Counted from the stretch's first letter, positions 16,655-25,695 are shown. The stretch is 64,000 nt of DNA from a virus (IMGVR_UViG_3300035670_000101:1-64000), one strand, 5' to 3'. Translations and numbers: made by a program. Notes: generated by a model not told the origin, from the letters alone.

Positions 16655-17953
16655 ATGATTGAATTAAAAACAATACCGAAAGAGGAGCGTAACAGTATCA
16701 TCTGTAACTTGGAATACTTCTCTTTCTTAATATGGAGAAAAGACACTTGTTTGAAATCTGCACACAAAACCCTTATTGATATTGTAGGTAAGAAATTTGA
16801 ACAAGAACTTTGGGTTGTCCTTACACACATTGGTCAGGCAATTAGATATGGTACAGACGGATATAGAATTTCATTTAATGATCATCACTATTCTTCGGCA
16901 AACAAACGATTTAATGTTAAACTATCATCAAGAAGGATGAAAGAGTTACTGTGTATTTTACATTGTAAAGATTTTATAAAGTTCTACTTAGGGTTTTATC
17001 ACAAGAATGTCGATAGCGAACTTAGTGCTGTAATTATCAATGAGAGAATATTAAACCTTCTCAACATTCCCTTGTTAAAATCTCAAGGTGTTAAGCGAGA
17101 AGAACCTAAAGATGATATTGAGGTTGTTAATGATGAGCTAACAGTTGTTACTAAATCTTATAATGTGTCTACAGGGCAGATGAAAAAACGTAAATCAATT
17201 GTATTTAAAGAGACCAGAGGCATGACAGGTATTACCGAATTAAAGAGAAACTTAAAGGCTTATAACAGCCTTATTGAGAAACACAAAACAACCATTGATT
17301 TAGGTGATGGAGATAAAGAGTGTAACAATATTATCTACAAACGTAGATTCCAGAACAATCTTCACACTTGTGGTAGATATTACACTAAGTCTGTATTTCA
17401 GACGTTACCAAGTGAGTGTAGAAAGTCTATTAAGATTGATGGGGAGGATACGGTAGAGTTAGATATTAAATCAGCTCATTGTACGTTCCTTAGTACGTTA
17501 GATGGAATCACTCTACCAGATGATTTCGATTCTTACACAATTCCTAAGCTGATTGAATTAGGGGTGAGTAGAGATTTCACTAAAGGGATGTTGTTTCCCT
17601 TACTCTTCTCTAAGAATAAAGCTAGTGCTATAAAAGGTATTAGATTAAAACTTAAAGAGTATGGATTATCACATCTTAGTGCTGAGTATATGATTGAATG
17701 TTTTGTTGAGCATAATCCGTTTATTGAGGAATACTTATTCTCTGAACAGTTGTATGGTGAGTTACAATATATTGATGCTTCTATTGCTACATTAGTTATT
17801 GATCACTTTACAGAGAAAGGTATTGTTGTATTGTGCTACCACGATAGCTTTGTTATTCAGAAGATGTATAAAGACCAATTGTATTCTAAGATAGAAGATA
17901 GTTACTTAGAAGTATTAGGTGATACAACTAACTTAGTCATAAGAGAAGTTTAA
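16655..17953 (+). CDS. TV-Pol-like family A / T7-RNAP-related polymerase
   Basis: 432 aa. A G-R-Y-Y-x-x-S-V-F-Q-T-L-P segment (about 246-258) leads to motif A, V-E-L-D-I-K-S-A-H, with D270. Motif B-like R306-x-x-x-K310 follows, and motif C is Y-H-D-S-F-V-I (H396, D397, S398). The HDSF form of motif C is shared with T7-type RNA polymerases and the TV-Pol family (transposon-virus polymerases) rather than with phage Pol I (HDE). The N-terminal 200 residues show no exonuclease motifs. It sits after the O-like origin gene, so a role in priming or initiation is plausible. Start ATG is 15 nt after GAGGAGGG, a rather long spacing. Confidence 0.7.
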   Translation: MIELKTIPKEERNSIICNLEYFSFLIWRKDTCLKSAHKTLIDIVGKKFEQELWVVLTHIGQAIRYGTDGYRISFNDHHYSSANKRFNVKLSSRRMKELLCILHCKDFIKFYLGFYHKNVDSELSAVIINERILNLLNIPLLKSQGVKREEPKDDIEVVNDELTVVTKSYNVSTGQMKKRKSIVFKETRGMTGITELKRNLKAYNSLIEKHKTTIDLGDGDKECNNIIYKRRFQNNLHTCGRYYTKSVFQTLPSECRKSIKIDGEDTVELDIKSAHCTFLSTLDGITLPDDFDSYTIPKLIELGVSRDFTKGMLFPLLFSKNKASAIKGIRLKLKEYGLSHLSAEYMIECFVEHNPFIEEYLFSEQLYGELQYIDASIATLVIDHFTEKGIVVLCYHDSFVIQKMYKDQLYSKIEDSYLEVLGDTTNLVIREV

Positions 17954-18166
17954 TCTTTATCTACCACTTCTGCTGATAGAGTATTATACATCGTTATAGT
18001 GCTCTATATAATACTAATAGTAATAACCTAGTAGGGTACTATAGGTATTATAACAAGGGATTGTTTGAATAGTGTTGTAAGTGTATGATAGTGTTTAGTA
18101 AATCAGAAAGTATGGGGAGGGGTATTCTCCTATTTTTTTGGTATTATCAGTTTTTTAAGTTATGAT
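17954..18166. other. Gene-free AT-rich spacer with stem-loops
   Basis: No gene seen. It holds an 8-bp inverted repeat (AGTATTAT ... ATAATACT) near 17977-18013, several TA-rich near-repeats, and a weak GGAG/CTCC hairpin with T7 run (18117-18139) that may terminate the polymerase transcript. Confidence 0.55.
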
Positions 18167-18195
18167 TTGACACCTCCTTAGTATGTGTGCATAAT
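18167..18195 (+). promoter_or_regulatory. Sigma70-type promoter
   Basis: TTGACA, 17 bp, CATAAT. An all-A/T near-palindrome (18195-18216) covers the predicted start and recurs downstream of the -10 at 55027, so it may be an operator. Confidence 0.8.
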
Positions 18196-18226
18196 TAATT
18201 TAATATTTAATTAAATGGGTGTTTTG

Positions 18227-18376
18227 ATGTTATATGATAAATTTGATAACAGTAAAAAACTTTGCTACAGGTGTTTGAATTTCGATACACCTAAAATAAA
18301 GAAAGGTAAGGATAAGTGGTACAGACATTACTTTGTTTGTTGTAAGAAATGTGGTTGCAAGGTTTTCTTTAGTTGA
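18227..18376 (+). CDS. Mini zinc-ribbon protein
   Basis: 49 aa. Two cysteine groups, C-Y-R-C near residues 13-16 and C-C-K-K-C-G-C near the C-terminus, could bind one zinc. It is the first gene after the 18167 promoter and is basic, so nucleic-acid or protein binding is possible. Only a weak GGGTG ribosome site is seen before ATG 18227. Confidence 0.6.
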   Translation: MLYDKFDNSKKLCYRCLNFDTPKIKKGKDKWYRHYFVCCKKCGCKVFFS

Positions 18377-18387
18377 TTGGAGTTACA

Positions 18388-18531
18388 ATGTTTATTGTTA
18401 AAGAAGAAAAGAGTTATGGTGACACTATTCGTGTTGATTATGTGAGTGAACGAGTAGCTAAACTTTTCAATTACGATAGGGAGAAGATTCCACATTACTT
18501 GTGTGGTTTTTATATTAAGGTGAGTAAGTAA
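18388..18531 (+). CDS. Hypothetical small protein
   Basis: 47 aa, unrecognised, preceded by TTGGAGTTAC. Its TAA overlaps the next ATG. Mixed charge, no motifs. Confidence 0.65.
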   Translation: MFIVKEEKSYGDTIRVDYVSERVAKLFNYDREKIPHYLCGFYIKVSK

Positions 18532-18965
18532 TGAAAAAGACTAACACAGTGATTCACATTGATGCTGATAAATTCTACAATATGGTTTGGGACGGGTTTA
18601 TGAACTTCCAAGACTTTATCTTAGAGAAGGGTGGAGCTAATCTTACAGTTGAAGAAGCTTACAATGAATTATTGAAAGCATATGAGAGTAAAACTTTGTT
18701 TGGTAAATTATTCTGTAGGAAGTTGAAAACTCTTGAGGAATACTCTAAAGATTACAGTCCAAGTAAAAACTACAAGGATTATTTGAATCGTTACGAGCAT
18801 TTCTATGACACTGATCAAAGGTTCTTGCGTCTAGAGCGTGTTACATCAAGTGTTATTAAAAACAATGTTGTTATTGATGTGTCAATTTCTGATTACGATT
18901 TTGTTTTAAATTGGATTGACAATAGTGATGATTTCAATGTACAGTACAATTCATGGATTTACTGA
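18531..18965 (+). CDS. Hypothetical protein
   Basis: 144 aa, unrecognised. Rich in aromatic and charged residues; starts by TAATG overlap with the upstream gene. The C-terminus is acidic with an N-W-I-D-N-S motif-like end. No membrane segment. Confidence 0.75.
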   Translation: MKKTNTVIHIDADKFYNMVWDGFMNFQDFILEKGGANLTVEEAYNELLKAYESKTLFGKLFCRKLKTLEEYSKDYSPSKNYKDYLNRYEHFYDTDQRFLRLERVTSSVIKNNVVIDVSISDYDFVLNWIDNSDDFNVQYNSWIY

Positions 18966-19004
18966 TTGCATCAGCAAGAATTATTAAACAAGTTAATACG
19001 ATAC

Positions 19005-19020
19005 GCTAACTTGAGTTAGC
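19005..19020 (+). other. Short perfect hairpin in intergenic gap
   Basis: GCTAAC-ttga-GTTAGC with no T tract, between 18965 and 19046. It could be an RNA processing or stability element. Confidence 0.45.
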
Positions 19021-19045
19021 TTCACAGATTAAGAAAAGGTGTTAA

Positions 19046-19228
19046 ATGAATAAACAACAATTTACTAAAGCTGTTATTAAAGAGTATCAAGAACAGACAG
19101 GCGATTACATTGCAAAAGACGATTACCAATATGAACCAATCGTAAGTAAGGTTCATATGCTATTTCATAAGGGCGTTTCTATTGAAGAAGCTGTAGATGA
19201 GTTAGATAAGTTTATTGATAATATGTGA
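19046..19228 (+). CDS. Hypothetical small protein
   Basis: 60 aa, unrecognised. Helical, acidic C-terminal half with E-E-A-V-D-E-L. ATG follows AAAAGGTGTTAA. Confidence 0.7.
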   Translation: MNKQQFTKAVIKEYQEQTGDYIAKDDYQYEPIVSKVHMLFHKGVSIEEAVDELDKFIDNM

Positions 19229-19252
19229 GAGATAGAAGTCAGGAGTGTATAA

Positions 19253-19504
19253 ATGATCAACGGTCAAGACAAAGAGTATAAAGAGATTCAGAAGTTCTTT
19301 GAGGGGTTACAACAAGTAGGTGGTTGTCTTAAACGATTACAACTTGAAGATAATTCTTACTTCATTGATATGCGTAACAGTGAGTTTGAATATATTACAA
19401 ATGTTATTGAATTAACTAACACACATAACTTTAAGAAGTTTTATAATCGTTTAGATGATCATACATTCATCTTAGGCGGTGTTAAAGTTCGGAGAGGTGT
19501 TTAG
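19253..19504 (+). CDS. Hypothetical protein
   Basis: 83 aa, unrecognised, with AGGAG before ATG 19253. Starts M-I-N-G-Q-D-K and ends basic (K-V-R-R). Its stop lies 1 nt before the next start. Confidence 0.7.
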   Translation: MINGQDKEYKEIQKFFEGLQQVGGCLKRLQLEDNSYFIDMRNSEFEYITNVIELTNTHNFKKFYNRLDDHTFILGGVKVRRGV

Positions 19505-19505
19505 G

Positions 19506-19907
19506 ATGGGTAATAAACTGTATTTTTGCTACAACACCCATTTACCAGTAACTTACGAAGAAGCAGTTAATTCTCATTATAGACCTATCCTAGAGTTTTC
19601 AAAGGATACTGAGGTTGTTTTAAAGAGTAATGGTTGTACTCCAAGCTTCTACAAGGACGGATTTACAAAACAGTTTTACAATGGAGAGTGGGTTGATTCA
19701 TTTGATAAAGATGTTTTCCCAATTCGTAACCCAAGTTACACTAAGTTAGTGTGGTCTAAAGGTTGTGAATATAAAAGTGTTGCAGATATTGACAATGAGA
19801 TTTACAGCTTAAATAATCGTATTAGTAAGTTGATGTGTGAAGTGGAATCGTTAGAGCTAAAGAAGGCGAAATATTTAGAGGCAATTAAATTACTAGGAGA
19901 AAATTAA
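19506..19907 (+). CDS. Hypothetical protein with C-terminal coiled coil
   Basis: 133 aa, unrecognised. ATG 19506 is preferred because GGAGAGG lies upstream; the longer frame from 19479 starts inside the upstream gene. The last 40 residues look like a coiled coil (N-R-I-S-K-L, then V-E-S-L-E-L-K-K-A). Confidence 0.7.
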   Translation: MGNKLYFCYNTHLPVTYEEAVNSHYRPILEFSKDTEVVLKSNGCTPSFYKDGFTKQFYNGEWVDSFDKDVFPIRNPSYTKLVWSKGCEYKSVADIDNEIYSLNNRISKLMCEVESLELKKAKYLEAIKLLGEN

Positions 19908-20170
19908 TGTACACACTCTACGAAGCTAGTTTCTGGCAGTTCAACCCACACACAAACCAAGAGTTTAATCGTAAGTACACATGTGCTTGGGAACATACAG
20001 CTAAAGATGCTAAAGGTGAGGTTATGAGTGAGGTTCAGAGTTGGTTGTCTGAAACAACAAAAGATTGCCCTCGTAGTGTGGAGGTTGTGAAGAAGTGTTA
20101 TAATACAATATTTCCAAGCATCCCTTTTAATGCAGATAGTGAAGAAGTTGTTTGGGAGTTTAAGGATTGA
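19907..20170 (+). CDS. Hypothetical protein
   Basis: 87 aa, unrecognised, Trp-rich (five Trp). TAATG overlap with upstream gene after AGGAGAAAAT. Its TGA overlaps the TTG start of the deaminase gene. Confidence 0.7.
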   Translation: MYTLYEASFWQFNPHTNQEFNRKYTCAWEHTAKDAKGEVMSEVQSWLSETTKDCPRSVEVVKKCYNTIFPSIPFNADSEEVVWEFKD

Positions 20171-20577
20171 AAGAGAAATACAAGCAAGCCTTTATGGATA
20201 TGACTGAGGTGTTCTCTAAGACCTCTGAGGCGCGTAGATTGAAGGTGGGTGCTACCATAGTACAGGATGGAAGAATCATCTCTCTAGCGATCAATGGTAC
20301 ACCTACAGGGTGGTATACAAATGTGTGTGAGGATGAAAACGGGGAGACGAGCTGGTCAGTGTTTCACGCAGAAAGGCAAGCATTAAATAAACTTCGTAAG
20401 AGTCATGAGAGTTGTGTTGGTGCTTCAATGTTCATTACACATAGTCCTTGTAAGTTATGTAGTTTGGAGATTATTGATTCAGGTATTAAAGAAGTGTTCT
20501 ACAAATACGACTACAGGGATTCAACTGGTGTAGAGTTGCTAAAGAAGTATGGGATAAGAGTTGAAAAGATGAATTGA
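20167..20577 (+). CDS. dCMP/cytidine deaminase-like protein
   Basis: 136 aa. Zinc-deaminase signature: H67-A-E69 (proton shuttle Glu) and P-C95-K-L-C98. Likely converts dCMP to dUMP, feeding ThyX (40087). TTG start overlaps the upstream TGA with TAAGGA nearby. Family fold and size fit deoxycytidylate deaminases; substrate is inferred. Confidence 0.85.
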   Translation: MKEKYKQAFMDMTEVFSKTSEARRLKVGATIVQDGRIISLAINGTPTGWYTNVCEDENGETSWSVFHAERQALNKLRKSHESCVGASMFITHSPCKLCSLEIIDSGIKEVFYKYDYRDSTGVELLKKYGIRVEKMN

Positions 20578-20582
20578 GGGTA

Positions 20583-20611
20583 TTGTAAATATCCTTAGAG
20601 TTGTGTAGAAT
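20583..20611 (+). promoter_or_regulatory. Sigma70-type promoter
   Basis: TTGTAA, 17 bp, TAGAAT, 28 nt upstream of the next gene start. Confidence 0.55.
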
Positions 20612-20638
20612 TGGTTCATTAGTTTTAGGAGAATAACA

Positions 20639-20824
20639 GTGAAAGTTGATTTTGATGGTTATAACATCTATTATAAAGATGATGATAGTTTATATATTTG
20701 GTGTTGTGTAGATGAGGATACGTTAGAAACAGAATACTATTTATATGTTGATGGCGTTTCTGATTACCCTTATGTATTTCTACGTGACGCTCATGCAGCA
20801 GCTTTAAGAATTTTGAATGGATAA
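20639..20824 (+). CDS. Hypothetical acidic protein
   Basis: 61 aa, GTG start after AGGAGAATAACA. Very acidic and tyrosine-rich in the first 40 residues. Unrecognised. Confidence 0.65.
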   Translation: MKVDFDGYNIYYKDDDSLYIWCCVDEDTLETEYYLYVDGVSDYPYVFLRDAHAAALRILNG

Positions 20825-20857
20825 TTTTAGCAATTGTTTTAATAGATAAACTTTATG

Positions 20858-20884
20858 ACACCACATAATTCGTGGTGTTTTTAT
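20858..20884 (+). terminator. Intrinsic terminator
   Basis: ACACCAC-ATAATTC-GTGGTGT stem followed by TTTTATTT, upstream of the helicase gene. Confidence 0.8.
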
Positions 20885-20916
20885 TTGAGTTGTAATTAAA
20901 TTTCTGGAGAAAGGTT

Positions 20917-22668
20917 TTGAGTTACGAATTTAAGGTTAAGAAAGGAGGTTCAGAGTTGAATATCAGCACACCAAAAGAGACAGTTGACGAAGTTCTTGGT
21001 TATGGATTTCATGGCAATCGTGAGCGAGGGATTACTAAAACAACTTGTGAAAAGTTTGGTGTTCGTGCTTCCGTAAGTGAAAAAGATGGAAAAACAGTAA
21101 CAGCATACTACTTCCCCTCACATAATGCTAAAGGTGAAGTTACGGGATATATGAAGCAAGATGTGACCTTACCGAAGGAAGGGAAAGGTCATTGGTCTGC
21201 TGTAGGAAATGTTAAGATTGGTAATAAGCTTTTTGGTCAGAATATTGCAGAATCTATTGGGCGAAAGCACACCAACTTTACTGTAACTGAAGGACAGTGG
21301 GATTGTTTATCTGTTTATCAAGCACAACTAGCATCTGTTAAAGATACTAAATATGAGGGTCAAGAACCTTTTGTTGTTTCTATTCCACTAGGGACAAAGA
21401 ATGCGACAGAAGCACTTCTGCACAACAAAGATTTTGTACTCTCCTTTGATAGTATGACTGTGTTCTTTGATGATGATGAAGCAACTCCTATGGAGAAGCA
21501 GAAAGGTGTTCTAAAGGGTAAAGAGGCTAAAGATGAGGTTGCTTCGGCATTTATTGGCGATATTAAGTTGTTCTCAATCCAACCCTCACACGGATATAAG
21601 GATGCTTCGGATTACCTTCAAGATGCTAAAGGTGTTTTTGAGAACAGACAAAAGGCAGAAGATGCCTTAGCAAAGCTTGTTCAATTTGATCGAAAACCTC
21701 TAGTGACTGAGAAGATTGCACAAGCAGGGTCAATCTCTTTAGATGAACTTTGTGAGCCTATTCAGACTGGCATTGAAATTACAAGCTTCCCAAAACTTTC
21801 TGAAATGCTTTATGGGTGGCGTACAGGTGAGCTTACTGTTGTGACCGCGAGGAGCGGTGCAGGAAAGACTACTGGCATGACTAAGATTGCTGAGGATGCT
21901 ATCAATCAAGGTGAGCGAATGGGTCTGATCTACCTTGAGGAGAAAAATAAGCAAACCTTGCAGCGATTTGTCGCTTCACAACTTAAAGTAAGCTATAAGA
22001 AGTTTAAGCGAGACCCATTATCTGTTTCTTCTAAGGAAGACATTGAGAATGTTTATCAGCGATTTGTGGATAACAAACAAATTGTAATGCTTGACCATTT
22101 TGGTTCTTTACCAATTAAAGAGCTTATGGCTAAGATTAAGCACATGTATTTTGTGGAAGGTTGTCGATACATCTTGCTTGATCACTTGTCTATGGTAATC
22201 TCTGGAAGTGAAATTACAGACGAGCGTAAAGAGATTGATATTGTGATGACTGAAATTGCTGCTTTTTGTGCTGCTAATGATTGTGCTGTCATGCTTGTTG
22301 TCCACTTAAACCGACAAGGCAGTTCACATGTTCAACCTCCAAAGGGTAAGGAAAACGAACCTTTTTGGGTGCAAGTTACAAAGGAGACTATGCGTGGTTC
22401 GGGGAGTTTAGAGCAGATTGCATGGAATGTTTTGGGTTTAGAGCAAGAGATTATGCCAGATCGTAGTCGAGGGCGTGTTCGTTGGGTTGTATTGAAGAAC
22501 CGAGAGGGAGGTGACTTGGGTGTTGCAGATACGTTTAAGCTTAATGATACAGATTGGACTGTTATTCATTACGATGACGATGAGAACGTTAATGCAGTCA
22601 ACCCAGATGTTAAACCTGTTGTGTTTGCTAAACAATCTGAAGATATTGACGATGAGATTCCATTTTAA
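20917..22668 (+). CDS. TOPRIM-primase-like/DnaB-type helicase (T7 gp4B-like)
   Basis: 583 aa. The TOPRIM domain (about 120-215) has V-T-E-G-Q-W-D-C-L near 125 and F-F-D-D-D-E near 184-189. The RecA-type helicase domain has Walker A A-R-S-G-A-G-K-T-T near 311-319, Walker B I-L-L-D-H near 416-421, and L-V-V-H-L-N-R near 460. The N-terminal Cys4 zinc domain needed by T7 gp4A for primer site recognition is absent. The acidic tail ends D-D-E-I-P-F, like T7 partners that bind polymerase. TTG start with GGAGAAAGG upstream. It should unwind the fork. Confidence 0.9.
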   Translation: MSYEFKVKKGGSELNISTPKETVDEVLGYGFHGNRERGITKTTCEKFGVRASVSEKDGKTVTAYYFPSHNAKGEVTGYMKQDVTLPKEGKGHWSAVGNVKIGNKLFGQNIAESIGRKHTNFTVTEGQWDCLSVYQAQLASVKDTKYEGQEPFVVSIPLGTKNATEALLHNKDFVLSFDSMTVFFDDDEATPMEKQKGVLKGKEAKDEVASAFIGDIKLFSIQPSHGYKDASDYLQDAKGVFENRQKAEDALAKLVQFDRKPLVTEKIAQAGSISLDELCEPIQTGIEITSFPKLSEMLYGWRTGELTVVTARSGAGKTTGMTKIAEDAINQGERMGLIYLEEKNKQTLQRFVASQLKVSYKKFKRDPLSVSSKEDIENVYQRFVDNKQIVMLDHFGSLPIKELMAKIKHMYFVEGCRYILLDHLSMVISGSEITDERKEIDIVMTEIAAFCAANDCAVMLVVHLNRQGSSHVQPPKGKENEPFWVQVTKETMRGSGSLEQIAWNVLGLEQEIMPDRSRGRVRWVVLKNREGGDLGVADTFKLNDTDWTVIHYDDDENVNAVNPDVKPVVFAKQSEDIDDEIPF

Positions 22669-22673
22669 CATGT

Positions 22674-22695
22674 AGAGGGCTTGCGCCCTCTTTTC
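22674..22695 (+). terminator. Intrinsic terminator after helicase
   Basis: AGAGGGC-TTGC-GCCCTCT with T4 tail. A weak -35/-10 (TTGCGC, 17 bp, TATTAT at 22704) overlaps it and could start the polymerase transcript. Confidence 0.8.
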
Positions 22696-22731
22696 ATTTA
22701 CTGTATTATTTACATAAATTTAGGAGGGTTT

Positions 22732-24756
22732 ATGACCATTAACATTTTTGCAGCAGATATTGAAACATCTGGATTAACGCATCACCTTATCGAGCAAGGA
22801 AGTCAAGCAAAGTTGCACAACCTGTGTGCACATGACATAATCAGACAACAAACGCACCTGTTTGAAGGAAGTCAGCGAGACGACATTGAGAAGTTTTTAA
22901 GTCGTGAAATTATCATGGTGATGCACAATGGTATCTGTTACGATAAAAACGCCTTAAAAATTCTTGGGTACAATGTTGATAAAGTGCATTTCGTAGATAC
23001 ATTGGCATTGTCTTGGTATTTAGATTTAAATCGTGACAAACACGGATTGGAGAGTTACGGAGATGAGTTTGGTGTGCCTAAGCCTGAAATTAAAGATTGG
23101 AAGGACTTAACGCAAGAGGACTACAACCACCGTGTTCGTGAAGATGTGAAGATTCAATATCAAACGTATAAAAAGCTCAAAAGAATGTTTGAAGAGCTAT
23201 ACGGTGAAATGTCTGACTATGAGTTTTGTACTCACAAAGTTGTTAAATACTTAAACTTTAAGATGGAGCAGCTTTCAGAACAACAAGAGACACGTATTCA
23301 GGTAGATGTGAAGAAAGCTAAAGCTCTTGTTGATGAGTTAGCTGTTAAGCTTGAGGAAAAGGTATCTCAACTTGCAACCGTTATGCCTAAAGTGCCTGTC
23401 TACTCAAAACATACTAAACCGGCAAAGCCTTTTAAGAAGGATGGAAGTTTATCTGCAACAGGTTTGAAGTGGAAAGAGCTTTGTGAAAGGTCTGGAGTTG
23501 ACTTTGATTTTGAAGGTGAGATTAAAACTATCAAGGGATATAACGACCCAAACCCACAATCTCCTCAGCAAATCAAAGATTGGCTTTTTTCATTTGGTTG
23601 GTCTCCGAAAACATTCAAATATAGCAGAGAGGAAGATGGAACAGAGAAGCGTATACCACAAATATATGTTCAAGGTACAGGAGGTCAAATCTGTCCAAGC
23701 ATTGAAGAGTTGGCTGAGAAAATACCTGATGTAGGTGAGTTGGTTGGGATGGGTGTCATTAAACATCGAAAGGGTGCTGTTCAAGGGTTTTTGGACAGTT
23801 TAGTTTTTGATAATTATGTTGAAGCTGGTGCAAACGGTTTTACGAACACTCTGCGATTGAAACATAGGAAGCCTTGCGTCAACCTTCCATCTAGTCGTGT
23901 ATTGTATGGGGCTGAGGTTCGATCTTGTCTAATGGCTAGAAATGGTATGCTTCTGGGAGGTGCTGACCTAAGCTCTTTAGAAAATCGAATTAAGTTTAAC
24001 TTGCAGCTACCATATGATCGTGAGTATGTATTCTCGCAAATGTCAGAAGACTTTGATCCACACTTAGAGATTGCAAAAGAAGCTTTGCTACTGACAACAG
24101 CTCAAGTGAATTTTTATAAAATTGTTAAAGAAGGGTTTCCTGTCGAGAGATATACTTTAGATGAAGAGTTGAAAGATCTTCTAGAATACCCAGAAGATTT
24201 GAAAGCTGAACTTGTAAAAAAGATTTCTGAGATACGAGGTAAGGGAAAGTCTGCAAATTACGCGCTTCAGTATTCTTGCGGTATTAAGACATTGGCTCGT
24301 ACAGCAGGTGTTACAGAGAAGGTTGCAAAGCAAATGTATAAAGCTTACAAGAAGATGAATTGGTCTATTGATAAGATTGCCGAAGCTCAAGTTAGAAAGA
24401 AAGTGAGTCATGGAGAATATCAACTGAACCCTTTTAATGGTTTTTGGTATCACCTAAAGACAACGAAGGATTCCTTCTCAACTCTTGTGCAGGGCACTGG
24501 AAGTTACATCTTGGATTTGTGGTTAAGTTACCAATTTAAGCTCAGAAATTCAGACGCATATCAGTTTGAAGACAGTAGTGTAAAGCTTTTAGCGACATTT
24601 CACGATGAGCAAGTTATTGAATTTAAAGAGGAATTTAAGAGTGATGTAGAAAAGTTAATCTCAGATTCTTTGAAAAAAGTAAACAGTCGACTGAATCAAG
24701 AGATTGAGTTTGGTTGTGACATCCAGTTCGGAAAAACATACGCAGATATTCACTAA
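22732..24756 (+). CDS. Family A DNA polymerase (T7-like)
   Basis: 674 aa. The 3'-5' exonuclease domain has D9-I-E-T, H-N-G-x-x-Y-D near 63-69, and Y-x-x-x-x-x-E-D. Polymerase motifs: A, G-A-D-L-S-S-L-E-N-R near 410-419; B, G-K-G-K-S-A-N-Y-A-L-Q-Y near 502-513; C, F-H-D-E near 622. It is the replicative polymerase. ATG 22732 follows TAGGAGGGTTT; upstream in-frame TTG 22681 lies in the terminator. Confidence 0.95.
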   Translation: MTINIFAADIETSGLTHHLIEQGSQAKLHNLCAHDIIRQQTHLFEGSQRDDIEKFLSREIIMVMHNGICYDKNALKILGYNVDKVHFVDTLALSWYLDLNRDKHGLESYGDEFGVPKPEIKDWKDLTQEDYNHRVREDVKIQYQTYKKLKRMFEELYGEMSDYEFCTHKVVKYLNFKMEQLSEQQETRIQVDVKKAKALVDELAVKLEEKVSQLATVMPKVPVYSKHTKPAKPFKKDGSLSATGLKWKELCERSGVDFDFEGEIKTIKGYNDPNPQSPQQIKDWLFSFGWSPKTFKYSREEDGTEKRIPQIYVQGTGGQICPSIEELAEKIPDVGELVGMGVIKHRKGAVQGFLDSLVFDNYVEAGANGFTNTLRLKHRKPCVNLPSSRVLYGAEVRSCLMARNGMLLGGADLSSLENRIKFNLQLPYDREYVFSQMSEDFDPHLEIAKEALLLTTAQVNFYKIVKEGFPVERYTLDEELKDLLEYPEDLKAELVKKISEIRGKGKSANYALQYSCGIKTLARTAGVTEKVAKQMYKAYKKMNWSIDKIAEAQVRKKVSHGEYQLNPFNGFWYHLKTTKDSFSTLVQGTGSYILDLWLSYQFKLRNSDAYQFEDSSVKLLATFHDEQVIEFKEEFKSDVEKLISDSLKKVNSRLNQEIEFGCDIQFGKTYADIH

Positions 24757-24765
24757 GGAGATGAC

Positions 24766-25695
24766 TTGGCTGCTATTAAAAAATATGACTATGCTCAGAT
24801 TTGCTCTGAGCGAGGAGTAAAATACCTTTACGAAAAGAACCCTTACTTATATGTTGAGGATGAGTTTGGATTTACTCATAAAATTTCTAGGTGCGGTTTC
24901 GGTCTTGGAAGTGAGGTGGGTTTTAGAAGCTTAATAGGTGATAAAACTGAATACTTTAAAAAACTGTTCTACAAGAAGTTTAAGGATAAGATTGATGAGA
25001 GACTTTCCTTTGAAGGCTTTGAGTACAAGAAATCTTTACAGTACACTAATGTTACTTGTATTGTTCATGGAGCTTACCGAACGAAGCCAAACTGGTTATT
25101 AAACAGAGGACATCACTGTGAACAGTGTGCAGAAGAAACCCGTTCTGAGCGGAAGAAGCACAGCGAAGCGGATTTTATTACTCTGGCGAAAAACAAGCAT
25201 GGAGATAAATATGAGTATGATCTCGTTGTTTACGATGGCTGTAGAAAGCCTGTTCTTATTACATGCAAGGTTCACGGGTCGTTCTACCAAGTCCCTTACT
25301 ATCATCTCGCTGGAAACGGTTGTCCAGAATGTGGATACCTTCAAGGTGGGTATGGGGCGAAAGACTACGCTAGAGCTTGCCCAAGTGGAAGTTCAACATA
25401 TTTGATGAAACTTTGTAATGATTCTGAAATGTTCTATAAGATAGGTATTTCTAAAGATGCTAGAAAACGGGCTAAAATAATTTCGATGGGAACGGGATAC
25501 GAGGTTGATGTGTTGGCAGAGATGAGATTTGAAAATGCAGAAAAAGCCTTCTACGGAGAGAAGTACCTCCACGATATTTTTAAGTTTTGTTCTTACAGCC
25601 CACAGATTTTATTTCAAGGGTATACTGAGTGCTTCTCATATATCCCCGTGAAAGAGTTTGAAGAGCTTAAAAGAATTGCAGAAGTACAGTGTTGA
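24766..25695 (+). CDS. GIY-YIG-like endonuclease with zinc repeats
   Basis: 309 aa. Two zinc-knuckle repeats of the C-x-V-H-G-x-(Y/F) ... C-x-x-C type lie at about 100-125 and 165-190. The C-terminal 120 residues read Y-L-M-K-L ... F-Y-K-I-G-I-S-x-x-x-x-K-R, a T5orf172/GIY-YIG-like nuclease core, with a later E-x-x-x-H. TTG start after AAGGAGATGAC. Its position just behind the intact polymerase gene fits a free-standing homing endonuclease targeting a conserved gene. Confidence 0.65.
   Translation: MAAIKKYDYAQICSERGVKYLYEKNPYLYVEDEFGFTHKISRCGFGLGSEVGFRSLIGDKTEYFKKLFYKKFKDKIDERLSFEGFEYKKSLQYTNVTCIVHGAYRTKPNWLLNRGHHCEQCAEETRSERKKHSEADFITLAKNKHGDKYEYDLVVYDGCRKPVLITCKVHGSFYQVPYYHLAGNGCPECGYLQGGYGAKDYARACPSGSSTYLMKLCNDSEMFYKIGISKDARKRAKIISMGTGYEVDVLAEMRFENAEKAFYGEKYLHDIFKFCSYSPQILFQGYTECFSYIPVKEFEELKRIAEVQC

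Noticed and set aside
22732-25695. Group I intron in the DNA polymerase because of the adjacent nuclease gene
   Set aside because: The polymerase frame is continuous with all motifs; the nuclease is free-standing behind it.
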